Assembly (NCBI RefSeq): GCF_003660445.1
Contig: NZ_QZVQ01000003.1
Location: 248,001 to 312,000 of the forward strand
Origin: Croceibacterium ferulae
Lineage (GTDB): Bacteria; Pseudomonadota; Alphaproteobacteria; Sphingomonadales; Sphingomonadaceae
Length of the DNA: 64,000 nt
Direction of reading: 5' to 3'
Shown here: positions 25,978-35,900 of the stretch, piece by piece
Layout: every line of letters starts with the position of its first letter
Numbering within the stretch: position 1 is the first letter of the stretch
Position numbers and translations under genes: made by a program
Notes under the pieces: model-generated
Told to the model about the DNA's origin: nothing
Databases searched by the model: none
The model's input: the letters and a program-made list of their open reading frames with translations, nothing else

Positions 25978-27009
25978 TCAGCCGCGCAGGGGTACGCGGG
26001 CCAGCATCGTGTGCGCGGTCAGGTAGAGGCAGCGCCCGCCATTCTCGTCCTGGCCGATCGCGCAATTGGCGATCGCGGTGCCGGTGCCGATGATCCCCAG
26101 CAGGCGACCTTCCGGCGTCAGCACATGTATGCCGCCTGGCCCGCTGGCGAAGACGGTGCCGTTCTCCGCCACATCCATCCCGTCCGGCAGGCCCGGCCGC
26201 CCGGCGGCATGGTGGCTGCGCATGTCATGGAACAGGCGTGGCGGACCGCTGGGCCGGCCATCGGTGCCCAGCGCATAGGCCAGCACCTCTGGCCGCTGTT
26301 CGTCCGACAGGGACAGGTACAGCGTGCGCCCGTTCGGCGACAGGCCGACGCCGTTGGGCCGATGATGCCGGTCCAGCAGATGCAGCGCGCCGTCCGGATC
26401 GCGCAGATACAGGCCGTTATGCTGAACCTCGCGCAGAGGCGACTCCTCCGCCGCGGTGAAGCCGTAAGGCGGATCGGTGAAGTAGATCGCGCCGTTGCGG
26501 GCGATCGCCACGTCGTTGGGGCTGTTGAAGCGCTTGCCCTCGAACCGGTCGGCCAGAACCGTGCGGCGCATGGTGGCCAGGTCAATTGCGCTGATCACGC
26601 GGGTGCCGCTGTCGGCGATCACCAGGCGGCCGGCCCCGTCGATCGCCAGGCCGTTGGCGCCCGCCTCGCGGATCTCCGGCGGGACCGGGGTGGCCAGGCC
26701 CGCGGGGCGGAGGAACTCCTCGACGGCACCGCCGGGGCGGTAGCGGTACATGACATTGTTGCCGGGATCGGTGAACAGCAGGTAATTGCCGGCCGGCACC
26801 CAGGCCGGCCCTTCGGCCCAGCCATAGCCGGTTCCCAGCACCTCGGCCCGGGCAGCCGGGTCGATGATGGCGGCAAGCGCCGGGTCGAGCATCTCGACCC
26901 CGCCGATCCTTGGCCGGTCCGGTGTACCCGCCAGCCGGGCGGCGCAGCCCGCCAGCGGCAGGGCGGCAAGGCCAGCCAGCAGGGTGCGGCGGGTGGCGGT
27001 CACGCCCAT
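25978..27009 (-). CDS. SMP-30/gluconolactonase-family lipoprotein
   Basis: A 343-residue six-bladed propeller lactonase. The N-terminus has twin arginines (TATRRTLLAG) and a lipobox LAGC with Cys at 22, so it is probably a Tat-exported lipoprotein. Metal ligands fit WAEGPAW (Glu), RFNSPNDVAI (Asn) and GLPDGMDV (Asp). It would open an aldonolactone. The start overlaps the GntP stop by ten bases at ATG 27009; GTG 27003 is a close alternative. As last gene of the GFOR-GH3-GntP operon it fits hydrolysis of the lactone that GFOR releases. Confidence 0.88.
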   Translation of the reverse strand: MGVTATRRTLLAGLAALPLAGCAARLAGTPDRPRIGGVEMLDPALAAIIDPAARAEVLGTGYGWAEGPAWVPAGNYLLFTDPGNNVMYRYRPGGAVEEFLRPAGLATPVPPEIREAGANGLAIDGAGRLVIADSGTRVISAIDLATMRRTVLADRFEGKRFNSPNDVAIARNGAIYFTDPPYGFTAAEESPLREVQHNGLYLRDPDGALHLLDRHHRPNGVGLSPNGRTLYLSLSDEQRPEVLAYALGTDGRPSGPPRLFHDMRSHHAAGRPGLPDGMDVAENGTVFASGPGGIHVLTPEGRLLGIIGTGTAIANCAIGQDENGGRCLYLTAHTMLARVPLRG

Positions 27010-28340
27010 GGCCACAGCAGGGCGGCCATGGCGAACATGGAAAGGCCGGCGATCGTCGAGCATAGGGTCCAACTCCGGAATGTCTGCGCCTCTGTCAGGC
27101 CCAGGAACTGCTTCACCAGCCAGAAGCCGGTATCGTTGACATGGCTGGCGACGGAGGCGCCCGCACCGATCGCCACGGTCACCAGCGCCACCTGCCCCGG
27201 CGACAGGCCCGCGACGGCGATCAGCGGCGCGGCAAGGCCGGCAGCGGTGACCATCGCCACCGTGGCGGACCCCTGCGCCACACGTACAAAGGCGGACAGC
27301 AGGAAGGCGAAGACCAGGGCGGACAGGTTGGCGGAGGCGACCAGCGCGGTGATCCGGTCGCCCGCGCCGGACTGGATCAGCACTTCCTTGTAAGCCGCGC
27401 CCGCCCCCACGACCAGCACCATCAGGCCCGCCGGCGCCAGCGCGCGGGTCATGATGTCGGAAATCACCTGCAGCGGGGCGTGCACGACCATCCGCAACCA
27501 GCTGCCGACAAAGCCGCAGGCGATGATCAGCGCGGTGAAGGGATGGCCGATGAACAGCAGCGTCGTCCTGACCGCGCCATCGGGCAGCCAGCCATCCGCC
27601 GCGGCGGCCAGCATGATCAGCGCCAGCGGTATCAGCATTCCGGCCAGAGCGGGGCCGAAGCCGATCGCGGCGGTGGCCGGCGCATCCGCGTCGAATTGTG
27701 GAGGCGGTGCCTGGTCGCCGAAGCCGGGCGCGCCATGCGCCAGGCGGGTGAAGACGGGACCGGCGATGATCGCCGCCGGAATGCCGCACAGCAATCCGTA
27801 GAATGCCAACAGGCCGTAATCGGTGCCGATCAGCTCCGCCACGGCGACCGGGCCGGGATGCGGCGGCAGCAGGGCATGCATGGTCATCAGGGCGGCCAGC
27901 AGCGGCAGCGCGAAATAGGTCACCCGTCGGCCGGCGCGCAGCGACAGGGTGGTCAGCAGCGGGGCGAGCACGATGAAGGCCACATCGAAGAACAGGGGCA
28001 CGCCGACGATGAGGCCGACGGCGGTCAGCGCCCAGGGCGCGCGCCCTTCGCCGAATGCCGCCAGCAGCCGATGCGCCAGCGCCGCGACGCCGCCGCTCGC
28101 CTCCAGCAGCCCGCCCAGCATGGCGCCCAGGCCGATCACCACCGCCACGAAGCCCAGCGCCTGGCCGGTGCCTTCGCGCACGGCTTCCAGCACGCCGGCG
28201 GGCTCGCCACCCAGCACGAGGCCGGTGCCCAGCGCCACGACCAGCAGCGCGATGAAAGCCGGCACCTTCAGCCGCAACACCATCACGATCAGCGCGGCAA
28301 TGCTGCCCGCGACGATCAGCAATACGGGACCGGTGCCCAT
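27000..28340 (-). CDS. GntP-family gluconate/aldonate permease
   Basis: A 446-residue permease with about 12-14 transmembrane helices. It shows the GntP pattern of repeated GLxxGxxLGG-like segments (GLVLGGEPAGVLEAVREGTG, IGLGAMLGGLLEASGG) and the LLPPHPGPVA loop, a strong signature of the family. It imports gluconate or related sugar acids with protons. It starts one base after the stop of the GH3 gene and overlaps the lactonase gene, so the three are translationally coupled. Substrate probably an aldonate made in the periplasm by the GFOR-like enzyme. Confidence 0.92.
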   Translation of the reverse strand: MGTGPVLLIVAGSIAALIVMVLRLKVPAFIALLVVALGTGLVLGGEPAGVLEAVREGTGQALGFVAVVIGLGAMLGGLLEASGGVAALAHRLLAAFGEGRAPWALTAVGLIVGVPLFFDVAFIVLAPLLTTLSLRAGRRVTYFALPLLAALMTMHALLPPHPGPVAVAELIGTDYGLLAFYGLLCGIPAAIIAGPVFTRLAHGAPGFGDQAPPPQFDADAPATAAIGFGPALAGMLIPLALIMLAAAADGWLPDGAVRTTLLFIGHPFTALIIACGFVGSWLRMVVHAPLQVISDIMTRALAPAGLMVLVVGAGAAYKEVLIQSGAGDRITALVASANLSALVFAFLLSAFVRVAQGSATVAMVTAAGLAAPLIAVAGLSPGQVALVTVAIGAGASVASHVNDTGFWLVKQFLGLTEAQTFRSWTLCSTIAGLSMFAMAALLWPWA

Positions 28341-28341
28341 G

Positions 28342-30642
28342 TCAGGAGACCGTCACGGGCGTGGCAAGCGCCGCGCCGGCCACCGCGTCCGCCGGCAGGG
28401 CATAGGCTTGCGGCACGGCCAGCGCGCCGGTCAGCCGGATGTCGGCGGAGGACGCACCGATCATCAAGTCCACCCGACCCGGCGCGACCTGCCAGCCATC
28501 ATCGTCCCAGTGCGCGAACTGGTCGCTGGTCAGCGTGAAGCTGACGCGGCGGGTCTGGCCCGAATCCAGCGGTACCCGCACGAACCCGCGCAACTCGCGC
28601 TCCGGCCGGGCAAGTCCCGCAGCCGGTGCGCGGATGTACAGCTGCACCACCTCGTCGCCCGCCACCCGGCCATCATTGGTGATCGTGCAGCCGACGGTGT
28701 AGCGCGCCTTCTGCCCGTCCAGGTGCGTGTCGAGCGCAAGGTCGGCATAGGTGAAGCTGGCATAGCCAAGCCCATGGCCGAACGCGAACAGCGGACCGAT
28801 ATCGGTGTCGTGATAGCGCGCGCTGTCCACCGCCAGGTCCGGATTGGCCGGACGGCCGGTGGGCGGATGGGCGTAGAACAGAGGCAATTGCCCGCTGGTG
28901 CGCGGCATGCCCATCGGCAGGCGGCCGGCGGGGTTGACGCGGCCGTACAGCGCATCGGCAATGGCCGGCCCGGCCTCGTTGCCGGCGAACCAGGTCTCCA
29001 GCACGGCGGGAATGCCGTCCAGCGCCGCCTCCAGCGCCAGCGGTCGGCCGTTCATGAGCACCACCACGATCGGCTTGCCGACCTCGCGCAGCGCGGCGAT
29101 CAGCGCCATCTGCGGGCCGGGCAGGGTGATGTCGGCGCGGCTGCGCGCCTCGCCCGAATGGTCGAAATCCTCGCCCAGCACCAGCACCACCACATCGGCA
29201 TTCTGCGCGGCGGTGACGGCGGCGGGGATGCCCGCCTCATCATCGCTACGCGGCGCGACGCCGGGTGCGTAGGTCACATCGCCCATGGCTGTGCGCAGGG
29301 TGACGGAGTCCTCCTGCACCCCGCGCGCCTTCCACGAACCCAGCGTGCTGCGGGCGTCATCCGCCAGCGCGCCGACCAGCGCCACGCGGGCACCGGCGGT
29401 CAGCGGCAGCACGCCGCCTTCGTTGCGCAGCAGCACCAGCGATCGTTCCGCCGCCCGTCGCGCCTTCGCCCGGTGATCGGCGGACCCCAGCACTGTGCGT
29501 TCACGCACGGCATCGCCGAAGCGGTAGGGATCATCGAACAGGCCCAGCCGCGCCTTGGTCGCCAGGATGCGGCCGACAGCCTGATCCACCAGCGGCAGCA
29601 GCGTGGGATCGTTCGCCAGCGCCGTGCCGAGATGTTCGGCATAGGTGTCGCTGGTCATGTCCATGTCGACGCTGGCCCGCAGCGCCAGCGCGGCGGCCTC
29701 GGCCGGGGTGCTGGCGGCACCATGATCGATCAGTTCGGAAACGGCGTTCCAGTCGCTGACGACCAGCCCCTGATAGTTCCACTCGTCCCGCAGGATGCCG
29801 CGCACCAGATCGGCATTGCCGGTGGTGGGCACGCCGGCCAGATCGTTGAACGCGGTCATCATCGTGCCCACGCCCGCTGCCGCGACAGCGCGGAACGGCT
29901 GCAGATAGACCTCGCGGAGGGTACGCTCCGACACATCCGCCGTGTCATAATCGCGCCCGCCCATGCCCGCGCCATAGGCACCCAGATGCTTGGCGCAGGC
30001 CAGCACCGCATCGCGGCCGGCGAGGTCGGCGGTCTGGAAACCCTGCACCTGCGCCACGGCAATGCGGGCGCCGAGATATGGATCCTCGCCTGCACCCTCC
30101 ACCACGCGGCCCCAGCGGGCATCGCGGGCGATGTCGATCATGGGGGCGAAGGTCCAGTGCAGCCCGCTGACCGCCGCCTCAATTGCCGCGACCCGCGCGG
30201 CCTCTTCCGCCACGGCGGGGTCGAAGCTGGCGGCCAGCGCCAGCGGCACGGGAAAGATGGTGCGGTATCCGTGGACCACATCCATCGCGAACAGCAGCGG
30301 GATGCCATGCGGCGATTCCTCCACCGCCACGCGCTGCAATTCGCGCAAGGGTTCCCCGCCCGCGACATGCAGGAACGATCCGATCCGCCCCGCACGCACG
30401 CGGTCCAGCGCGGCGGCATCCAGCCGGCTGTTCAGCGCCACCTGCCGCCCGCCGGCGACCTGGGTCATCTGGCCCAGCTTTTCCTCGACGCTCATGGCGG
30501 CGATCAGCCGGGCGATCCGCTCCGCATGCTGGCGCGGCAGGGCCGGCGCGGACTGCGCAAAAGCGGGGAAGCGGATGGCGGCGGCCAGCAGCGTACCGGC
30601 CACCAGCACTTCGCGGCGGCGCAACTCCATTCCGGCAGGCAT
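28342..30642 (-). CDS. Exported glycoside hydrolase family 3 enzyme (BglX-like)
   Basis: A 766-residue GH3 enzyme with an N-terminal RRR-containing signal (LRRREVLVAGTLLAA, possibly Tat). The TIM barrel holds KHLGAYG and the nucleophile Asp297 in VVSDWNAV. The alpha/beta sandwich holds the GEDFDHSGEA segment, and a C-terminal fibronectin-III domain closes it. This layout is that of BglX-type beta-glucosidase/beta-xylosidase, acting on non-reducing ends in the periplasm. Its start overlaps the GFOR-like stop by one base (TGATG). Aldose released would feed GFOR. Glucose versus xylose specificity cannot be read from sequence. Confidence 0.9.
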   Translation of the reverse strand: MPAGMELRRREVLVAGTLLAAAIRFPAFAQSAPALPRQHAERIARLIAAMSVEEKLGQMTQVAGGRQVALNSRLDAAALDRVRAGRIGSFLHVAGGEPLRELQRVAVEESPHGIPLLFAMDVVHGYRTIFPVPLALAASFDPAVAEEAARVAAIEAAVSGLHWTFAPMIDIARDARWGRVVEGAGEDPYLGARIAVAQVQGFQTADLAGRDAVLACAKHLGAYGAGMGGRDYDTADVSERTLREVYLQPFRAVAAAGVGTMMTAFNDLAGVPTTGNADLVRGILRDEWNYQGLVVSDWNAVSELIDHGAASTPAEAAALALRASVDMDMTSDTYAEHLGTALANDPTLLPLVDQAVGRILATKARLGLFDDPYRFGDAVRERTVLGSADHRAKARRAAERSLVLLRNEGGVLPLTAGARVALVGALADDARSTLGSWKARGVQEDSVTLRTAMGDVTYAPGVAPRSDDEAGIPAAVTAAQNADVVVLVLGEDFDHSGEARSRADITLPGPQMALIAALREVGKPIVVVLMNGRPLALEAALDGIPAVLETWFAGNEAGPAIADALYGRVNPAGRLPMGMPRTSGQLPLFYAHPPTGRPANPDLAVDSARYHDTDIGPLFAFGHGLGYASFTYADLALDTHLDGQKARYTVGCTITNDGRVAGDEVVQLYIRAPAAGLARPERELRGFVRVPLDSGQTRRVSFTLTSDQFAHWDDDGWQVAPGRVDLMIGASSADIRLTGALAVPQAYALPADAVAGAALATPVTVS

Positions 30643-31751
30643 CAGGCGGTCAGCCGGATGGCGCGGCCTTCGCGCGCGGACTGGTAGATCGCCTCGATGA
30701 TCCGCATGTCGCGCAGACCCTCCATGCCGTTGGAGCGCGGCTCGGTGCCGGCCATGATGGATTCGGGCAGGTGGTCCAGCTGGGCGACGAACTGGTTCTT
30801 GGCCGGCGTGGGCAGGCGCACCTGCTCCGTCCTGCCTTCGCGATGCACCCATAGCTGGTGATCGGTGTAGGACGTCGCCGGCTCCGCCCGCAGCCAGCCT
30901 TCGGGGCCGTGCACGCGATAGGTGTTGTGGTTGGAGGTGTAGGAACTGACGCAGCTGGCCAGCGCCCCGCCGGGGAAGCGCAGCTGGAAGTTGATCCGGT
31001 CTTCCACCGTGGCGAAGCGCGGATCGCTGCGGTCGGTCAGCTCCATTGCGGTGACCTCCACCGGCTCCTCGCCCGCCAGATAGCGTGCGGCATTCAGGCT
31101 GTAGATGCCGATATCCATCAGCGACCCGCCGCCCGACAGCGGCTTGTCCAGCCGCCACTGGTTCGGCTGCGCGTCGAAGCCATGTTCGGAGGTGATGATG
31201 CGCACTTGGCCCAGCGCGTCGGACCGCGCCAGTTCCATCGCGTGCAGATTGTGCACCTCGAACTGCGAGCGGTAGCCGATCATCAGCTTCGTGCCGGCCT
31301 GGCGGCAGGCGGCGATCATCGCCTCCGCCTCCGCCGCGCTGATCGCCATCGGCTTCTCGCACATCACATGCTTGCCGGCCTGTGCGGCGCGGATGCTGTA
31401 TTCGGCATGCATCGAATTGGGCAGCACGACATAGACGGCGTCGATATCGGGATTGTCGCGAATGCGGTCGTAATCGGCGTAGCTGTAACGGTGGGTCGCG
31501 GGGATGTCGTACTCCTCGCCATAGCGTTGCAGCTTCTCCGGCGTGCCGCTGACCAGCGCCACCAGCCGGGCATGTTCGCAATCCTTCAGGCGCGGCATGA
31601 TCTGGTTGGTGGCGTAGGAGCCGAGGCCGACAATGGCATAGCCGAACTTGCGGCCCGGCTCCGCCGCGCGCGCCCGGCCGATCAGGGCACCTGCCGCCAG
31701 TGTCGCGCCCATGCCCGCAAGAACATGCCGCCGGTTGGCTGCCATCATCAC
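30642..31751 (-). CDS. Periplasmic GFOR-like oxidoreductase (Gfo/Idh/MocA family)
   Basis: A 369-residue protein with a Tat signal (NRRHVLAGMGATLAAGALIG, RR at 7-8; cleavage after ARA near 29). The Rossmann fold begins RKFGYAIVGLGSYATNQIMP. The catalytic motif CEKPMA (Lys123) and GGGSLMDIGIYSLNAARYLAGEEP match Zymomonas mobilis glucose-fructose oxidoreductase closely from memory. That enzyme has tightly bound NADP(H) and couples aldose oxidation to lactone with fructose reduction to sorbitol in the periplasm. First gene of an operon with GH3, GntP and lactonase. A LacI-type box lies 40 bases upstream of its start. The second substrate is unknown. Confidence 0.85.
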   Translation of the reverse strand: MMMAANRRHVLAGMGATLAAGALIGRARAAEPGRKFGYAIVGLGSYATNQIMPRLKDCEHARLVALVSGTPEKLQRYGEEYDIPATHRYSYADYDRIRDNPDIDAVYVVLPNSMHAEYSIRAAQAGKHVMCEKPMAISAAEAEAMIAACRQAGTKLMIGYRSQFEVHNLHAMELARSDALGQVRIITSEHGFDAQPNQWRLDKPLSGGGSLMDIGIYSLNAARYLAGEEPVEVTAMELTDRSDPRFATVEDRINFQLRFPGGALASCVSSYTSNHNTYRVHGPEGWLRAEPATSYTDHQLWVHREGRTEQVRLPTPAKNQFVAQLDHLPESIMAGTEPRSNGMEGLRDMRIIEAIYQSAREGRAIRLTA

Positions 31752-31791
31752 CGTTCTCCCATCTGGCGGCCGATCTCCAGGCCATCTTTTC

Positions 31792-31805
31792 TGGTAACGG
31801 TATCA
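31792..31805. promoter_or_regulatory. LacI-type operator candidate upstream of the GFOR-like operon
   Basis: TGGTAACGGTATCA is an imperfect palindrome with the central CG typical of LacI-family sites. It matches the box before xylX (TGATAGCGTTATCA at 58975) at 11 of 14 positions. Confidence 0.55.
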
Positions 31806-31847
31806 TGCAAACGATTACGCGCAAGCACAAGCTGCTTGCGGATGCAA

Positions 31848-32948
31848 TTACTCCGCTGTGAAGCGGAAGATGGTGGTGGAGCGGAAGGTTTGGCCCGGCC
31901 GCAGGACGGTGGAGGGGAAGTCTGGCTGGTTGGGGCTGTCGGGCGCGTGCTGCGTTTCGATCGCGTAGCCATCACCCTGCCGCAGCATCCGCCCGCCGGC
32001 ACCCGCCAACGTTCCGTCGAAGCTGTTGGCGGTGTAGACCTGCATGCCGGGCTCGCTCGTCAGCACCTCCAGCACGCGCCCGCTGGCCGGATCGGTGGCG
32101 CGCGTCGCCAGGCGGATCGTGCCGTCCACCGCTCCCAGCGCGAACCAGTGGTCCAGCCCGCGGGTCAGCCGCATCTGCGGGTGAGGGTCGCGCAACCGCG
32201 TGCCGATTGGCGCGGCCTGCCGGAAATCGAAGGGCGTGCCGTCCACCGGCAGCATGCGGCCGGTCGGGATCCTGCCGGGCCCGAGCTCGGCGATCCTGTC
32301 GGCGAACAATTGCAACGACTGGCCGTCCGCAGAGCCGCCGCCCGCCAGATTGAAATAGGCATGATGCGTCAGGTTGAGCACGGTCGGTGCATCGCTTGTG
32401 GCGGTGTATTCGATCTGCAGCGCATCATCATCGGTCAGGGTGAAATCCACCTCCACCGACAGCCTGCCCGGGAAGCGGTTGGCCCCGGCCGGGCTGGTGT
32501 GGCGCAGCTTCACCGAACTGCAGCCGGCTGTCGTGCACTGTTCCGCCTGCCAGACCTGCGCCCCCAGGCTGTTGCGGCCGCCATGACTGACGGTGGCGGC
32601 GGGATCGTCGGCCAGGGCGACGCGCCGGCCATCCAGCACGAAGCCGCCACCGGAGATGCGCCCGGCATAGCGGCCGACGATGCTACCGAAATTGGCCCGC
32701 GCCTCGTAAGCAGCGAGATCGGGCAGGCCCAGCACGACATTGTCCAGCCGTCCCTCGCGATCGGGCATGGTGATGGCGGTGATGATGCCGCCCAGCGTCA
32801 GCAGGCTGACGCTGTGGCCGCGCGCGTTAGCGAGCGTGATCCGCTCCACCGCCTCGCCGCCGGCCGTGGTGCCATAGGGCTCGCGCACCACCTCCGCCCG
32901 TGCGGCCGCGGGCATGGCCAGCAGGAGGAGCGCGAGCGCGAGTCTCAC
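31848..32948 (-). CDS. Exported aldose 1-epimerase (GalM-type mutarotase)
   Basis: A 366-residue protein with a Sec signal peptide (MRLALALLLLAMPAAARA). The mutarotase core shows GRYAGRISGGGF, NLTHHAYFNLAGG (the catalytic His) and DHWFAL. The catalytic Glu is in AIETQHAPDSPNQPDFPSTV. It interconverts alpha and beta anomers of free aldoses in the periplasm. It overlaps the 1278-residue gene by four bases and is last in the PL22 operon. A periplasmic mutarotase makes sense beside a GFOR that is specific for one anomer. The cytosolic type at 60927 belongs to a different subfamily. Confidence 0.92.
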   Translation of the reverse strand: MRLALALLLLAMPAAARAEVVREPYGTTAGGEAVERITLANARGHSVSLLTLGGIITAITMPDREGRLDNVVLGLPDLAAYEARANFGSIVGRYAGRISGGGFVLDGRRVALADDPAATVSHGGRNSLGAQVWQAEQCTTAGCSSVKLRHTSPAGANRFPGRLSVEVDFTLTDDDALQIEYTATSDAPTVLNLTHHAYFNLAGGGSADGQSLQLFADRIAELGPGRIPTGRMLPVDGTPFDFRQAAPIGTRLRDPHPQMRLTRGLDHWFALGAVDGTIRLATRATDPASGRVLEVLTSEPGMQVYTANSFDGTLAGAGGRMLRQGDGYAIETQHAPDSPNQPDFPSTVLRPGQTFRSTTIFRFTAE

Positions 32949-35900
32949 CGCCCACTCTCGAGACGGGAGGCGATCGTGTCGCCCAGCCGCGCGCGATTGT
33001 TCGCCGGTGTCACCTCGCGCACGGCACCGTCCAGTTCCAGTCGTACCTGAACGCCTTCGCCGGTGCCGCGCGGCAGCGTCAGCACCAGATCCGCTGTGCG
33101 CGGCAAAAGGTTCGTTGGAGCCTCCAGCGCGGGGAAGGGCGCACGGGCGAGTTCCTGTCCGGCGGCATCGCTGGCGATGGCCGTGCCGGCTGATGTGGCC
33201 CGGGCGCCAAGAGAGTGCACCCGCACGCTCAGCCGCCGTCCGCGCAATGCCAGATCGTCGGCCGACAACCCGATATCGGGGCGCGTCGCGGGATCGTCAT
33301 GGGATGTGGCGAGCGCGAAATCATAGACCATGCTGACGCCCGCCGGCAGGTCCAGCGCGATGCCGAGGCCGCGTTCCAGCTCCACCTGCTGCGCCGGGCC
33401 GGGCGCATCGGCGGCCCCGTCGCCATCACCATCGACGCCGCCCGCCATCGTCCATGTGCCAGCCGGCAGTTCCGCCCCGATCATCCGTGCGGCGACGCTG
33501 CGGCCCGACAGGTTGTGCGCCGTCACGCGGAACCGGTCGCGGCCCTGAGGCAGGACCAGGATGCCGACCTGCTCCGCCGCCAGGGGGTGGTCGAACCGCC
33601 AGCTGACCAGATTGCCGGGATAGATTGCGTTGCGCAGATGCGCGACGCCGCCCAGCCGTGCGCGCTGCAGCAGTTCCGATGGCAGGCTGACCCGGTCGGA
33701 CCAGAAATGCGCCTCGGTCAGCAAGGGCAGGCGTTGTGTGGTGATGGCGACCTCCGCCTGCCACAGATCGGCCAGCAGGGTGGTGTCGCCGGTCTGCTGC
33801 CAGCGCACGAAGCGGGCAAGGGCGGCATCGCCCACCCCGCCCAGATTGCGGTCCACCGCGCGACCATCCGCGCCCGTGCCGTTGCCGGCGATGGTCTGCG
33901 CAATAGTCGCGCCATCTTGTATCCGCGCCAGCAGGTCTGCGTTGACGGTTGAGAGCGGCGCCACGTCGCCCTTCGCCAGATTGCCCAGCAGCGGACGCAG
34001 ATAGCGCGGGTCCCCGGTCCAGTCGTAAGCGGCCCAGAACAGGTGCGATGCGCTGCCGAGGCCGCTGCCCTCCGCCGTGTCGGTCGCCCACGCGATCTCG
34101 GCCGGCAGGCGGAACGCGCCGTCGCGCTCCTCCCCATGGGCCAGCCAGCCATCCAGCAGTGACAGCACCGTCTGCCGCACCGCCGGCGCGCCGTTCCAGT
34201 TCACCAGCAGCAGGCCGGGATGGAAGATGAGGAAGCCGTAAGGCCGCTGCCAGCCCAGCGTGCCTTCGCGATAGATCTGCGACCCACTGAAATAGCTGCT
34301 GACCAGATGGTTGTGCCCGGCCGGGTTCACTTCTGCCAGCCGGCCATATTCGCGCGCCACCTGCATCGCGCGTTCGATCGCGGCAGGATCGCCCCATTCC
34401 ATCTGCATCGCCTGCGCGACGGAGTTGATGCCCTCCTCGTAGGAATGCAGTTCGTCGGTGGCGATGCGGCTGAGCCCGCCGGTCCACATGCCGTTGGCAT
34501 AGGTCGCATCCAGCACCCGGCGGACGGAGGCAGCCAGCCGTTCGGGCTGCACGCCCATGGCGGTGAGCGGCACCCACTGGTTGACGAGATCGGTGTCGTC
34601 CGACAGCCCGCCGCCGAACTCGCCATTGGGCACCTGCCGCTCGTCGATCCACCAGTCCACGAAGCGGCGCAGCAGCTTCAGCTGCTCGGTCTGCCAGAAT
34701 GCCCAGGCGGGCACGCCGGCGGGCGGCTGGGGCAGGGTCAGCGAAGCGTAAGGCTGTTCGGGGTTCTTCTCGACCCAGTAGGCGCGCGCCAGCGCATTGC
34801 CGGGATCGACCCGCAGCACGTCCGAGATGTCGCGCTCGAACCGGTTCCAGACGGGGAACAGCCGCTGATTGGGCTGTTCCTCCACCAGGAAGGCGAGGTT
34901 GTCCCGCGCCTGTTCCAGCCGGTCGGCCACATGCTCCGCCTTGGCCTCGTCCCCAAGCTTGAACACGAGGCGCAGCCGGGCACCGGCCAACGCACCGGCA
35001 TCGAAGCCGCCGCTCGCGGCACTGATGGAGACCATCAGGCTGTGCCCGCAAGTCAGGATGCGGTCGCGCGTGTCGAGCCACAGCGTGCGCGCTTCGTCCG
35101 GGCGAATCGAGACATTGACGTCCAGCAGGTCGCGGGCGGGCCACAGCGGATCGCGCACGCGGATGTTGAGCGGGATCAGCCCGTCATGCGTCGGCGGAAG
35201 GTCCAGCGCAGGCAGGTCTAGCGCGATGCCGTCCAGCCCCGCATCCATGTTCCCCCAGCCATAGGAGAAGCGGCTGGGCACCTCCCCCAAAGGCGGGTCG
35301 CGGAAGTCCGCGGGAACCAGCACATGCACCACCGGCATGGCCGGCGCGGCGGTGTCGGCGGTGTCGGCGGTGCGGGCAGCGCGCGGCGCGCCGGTGGGGA
35401 GGGCAACCACGATGCTGCGTTCGGCGGGCACGAAGCGGCCGGCGATGAAGTCCCGCGCCTCCGTCAGCGCAGAATAGCGCGCCGGATCGGCGGCGGGGTC
35501 GATGGAGTAGCTGAGCGTGACCAGCCTGCCCGGCACCTCTCCCGGCGCGACATGGTAGGCGGCGATTTCCTGGATCGGCGTTTCCGGCGTGGCGTTTTCC
35601 CAGCGGATCCTGCCGCCACGGCGATCCTGCGCCAGCTGCGTGGTGGTCCGTTCCACCCCTTCGCGCCGGCGCAGCAGCACGCCGGGCCCATCGCCGGCCA
35701 CCCGGTTCAGCGTGCCATCGGCAGCGCCGGTCAACTCGATCCGGTTCCATGGCTCATCGGGTAGGGTCAGGTCGTAAGCGCGGCCGCCTTCGGAATAGAC
35801 GTTCCAGTCGGGCAGCTGGAAGTAGTCGTCACGCCCCGGCAGGCGGGACCGGTTGTAGACGCCGGGCCAGGTCGTCTCCCGGATGCCGTCGGCCCCGCGG

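Noticed and set aside
27949-30687. 912-residue plus-strand frame opposite the GH3 and GntP genes
   Set aside because: Composition bias from high GC antisense reading; the GH3 and GntP families on the minus strand are unmistakable.
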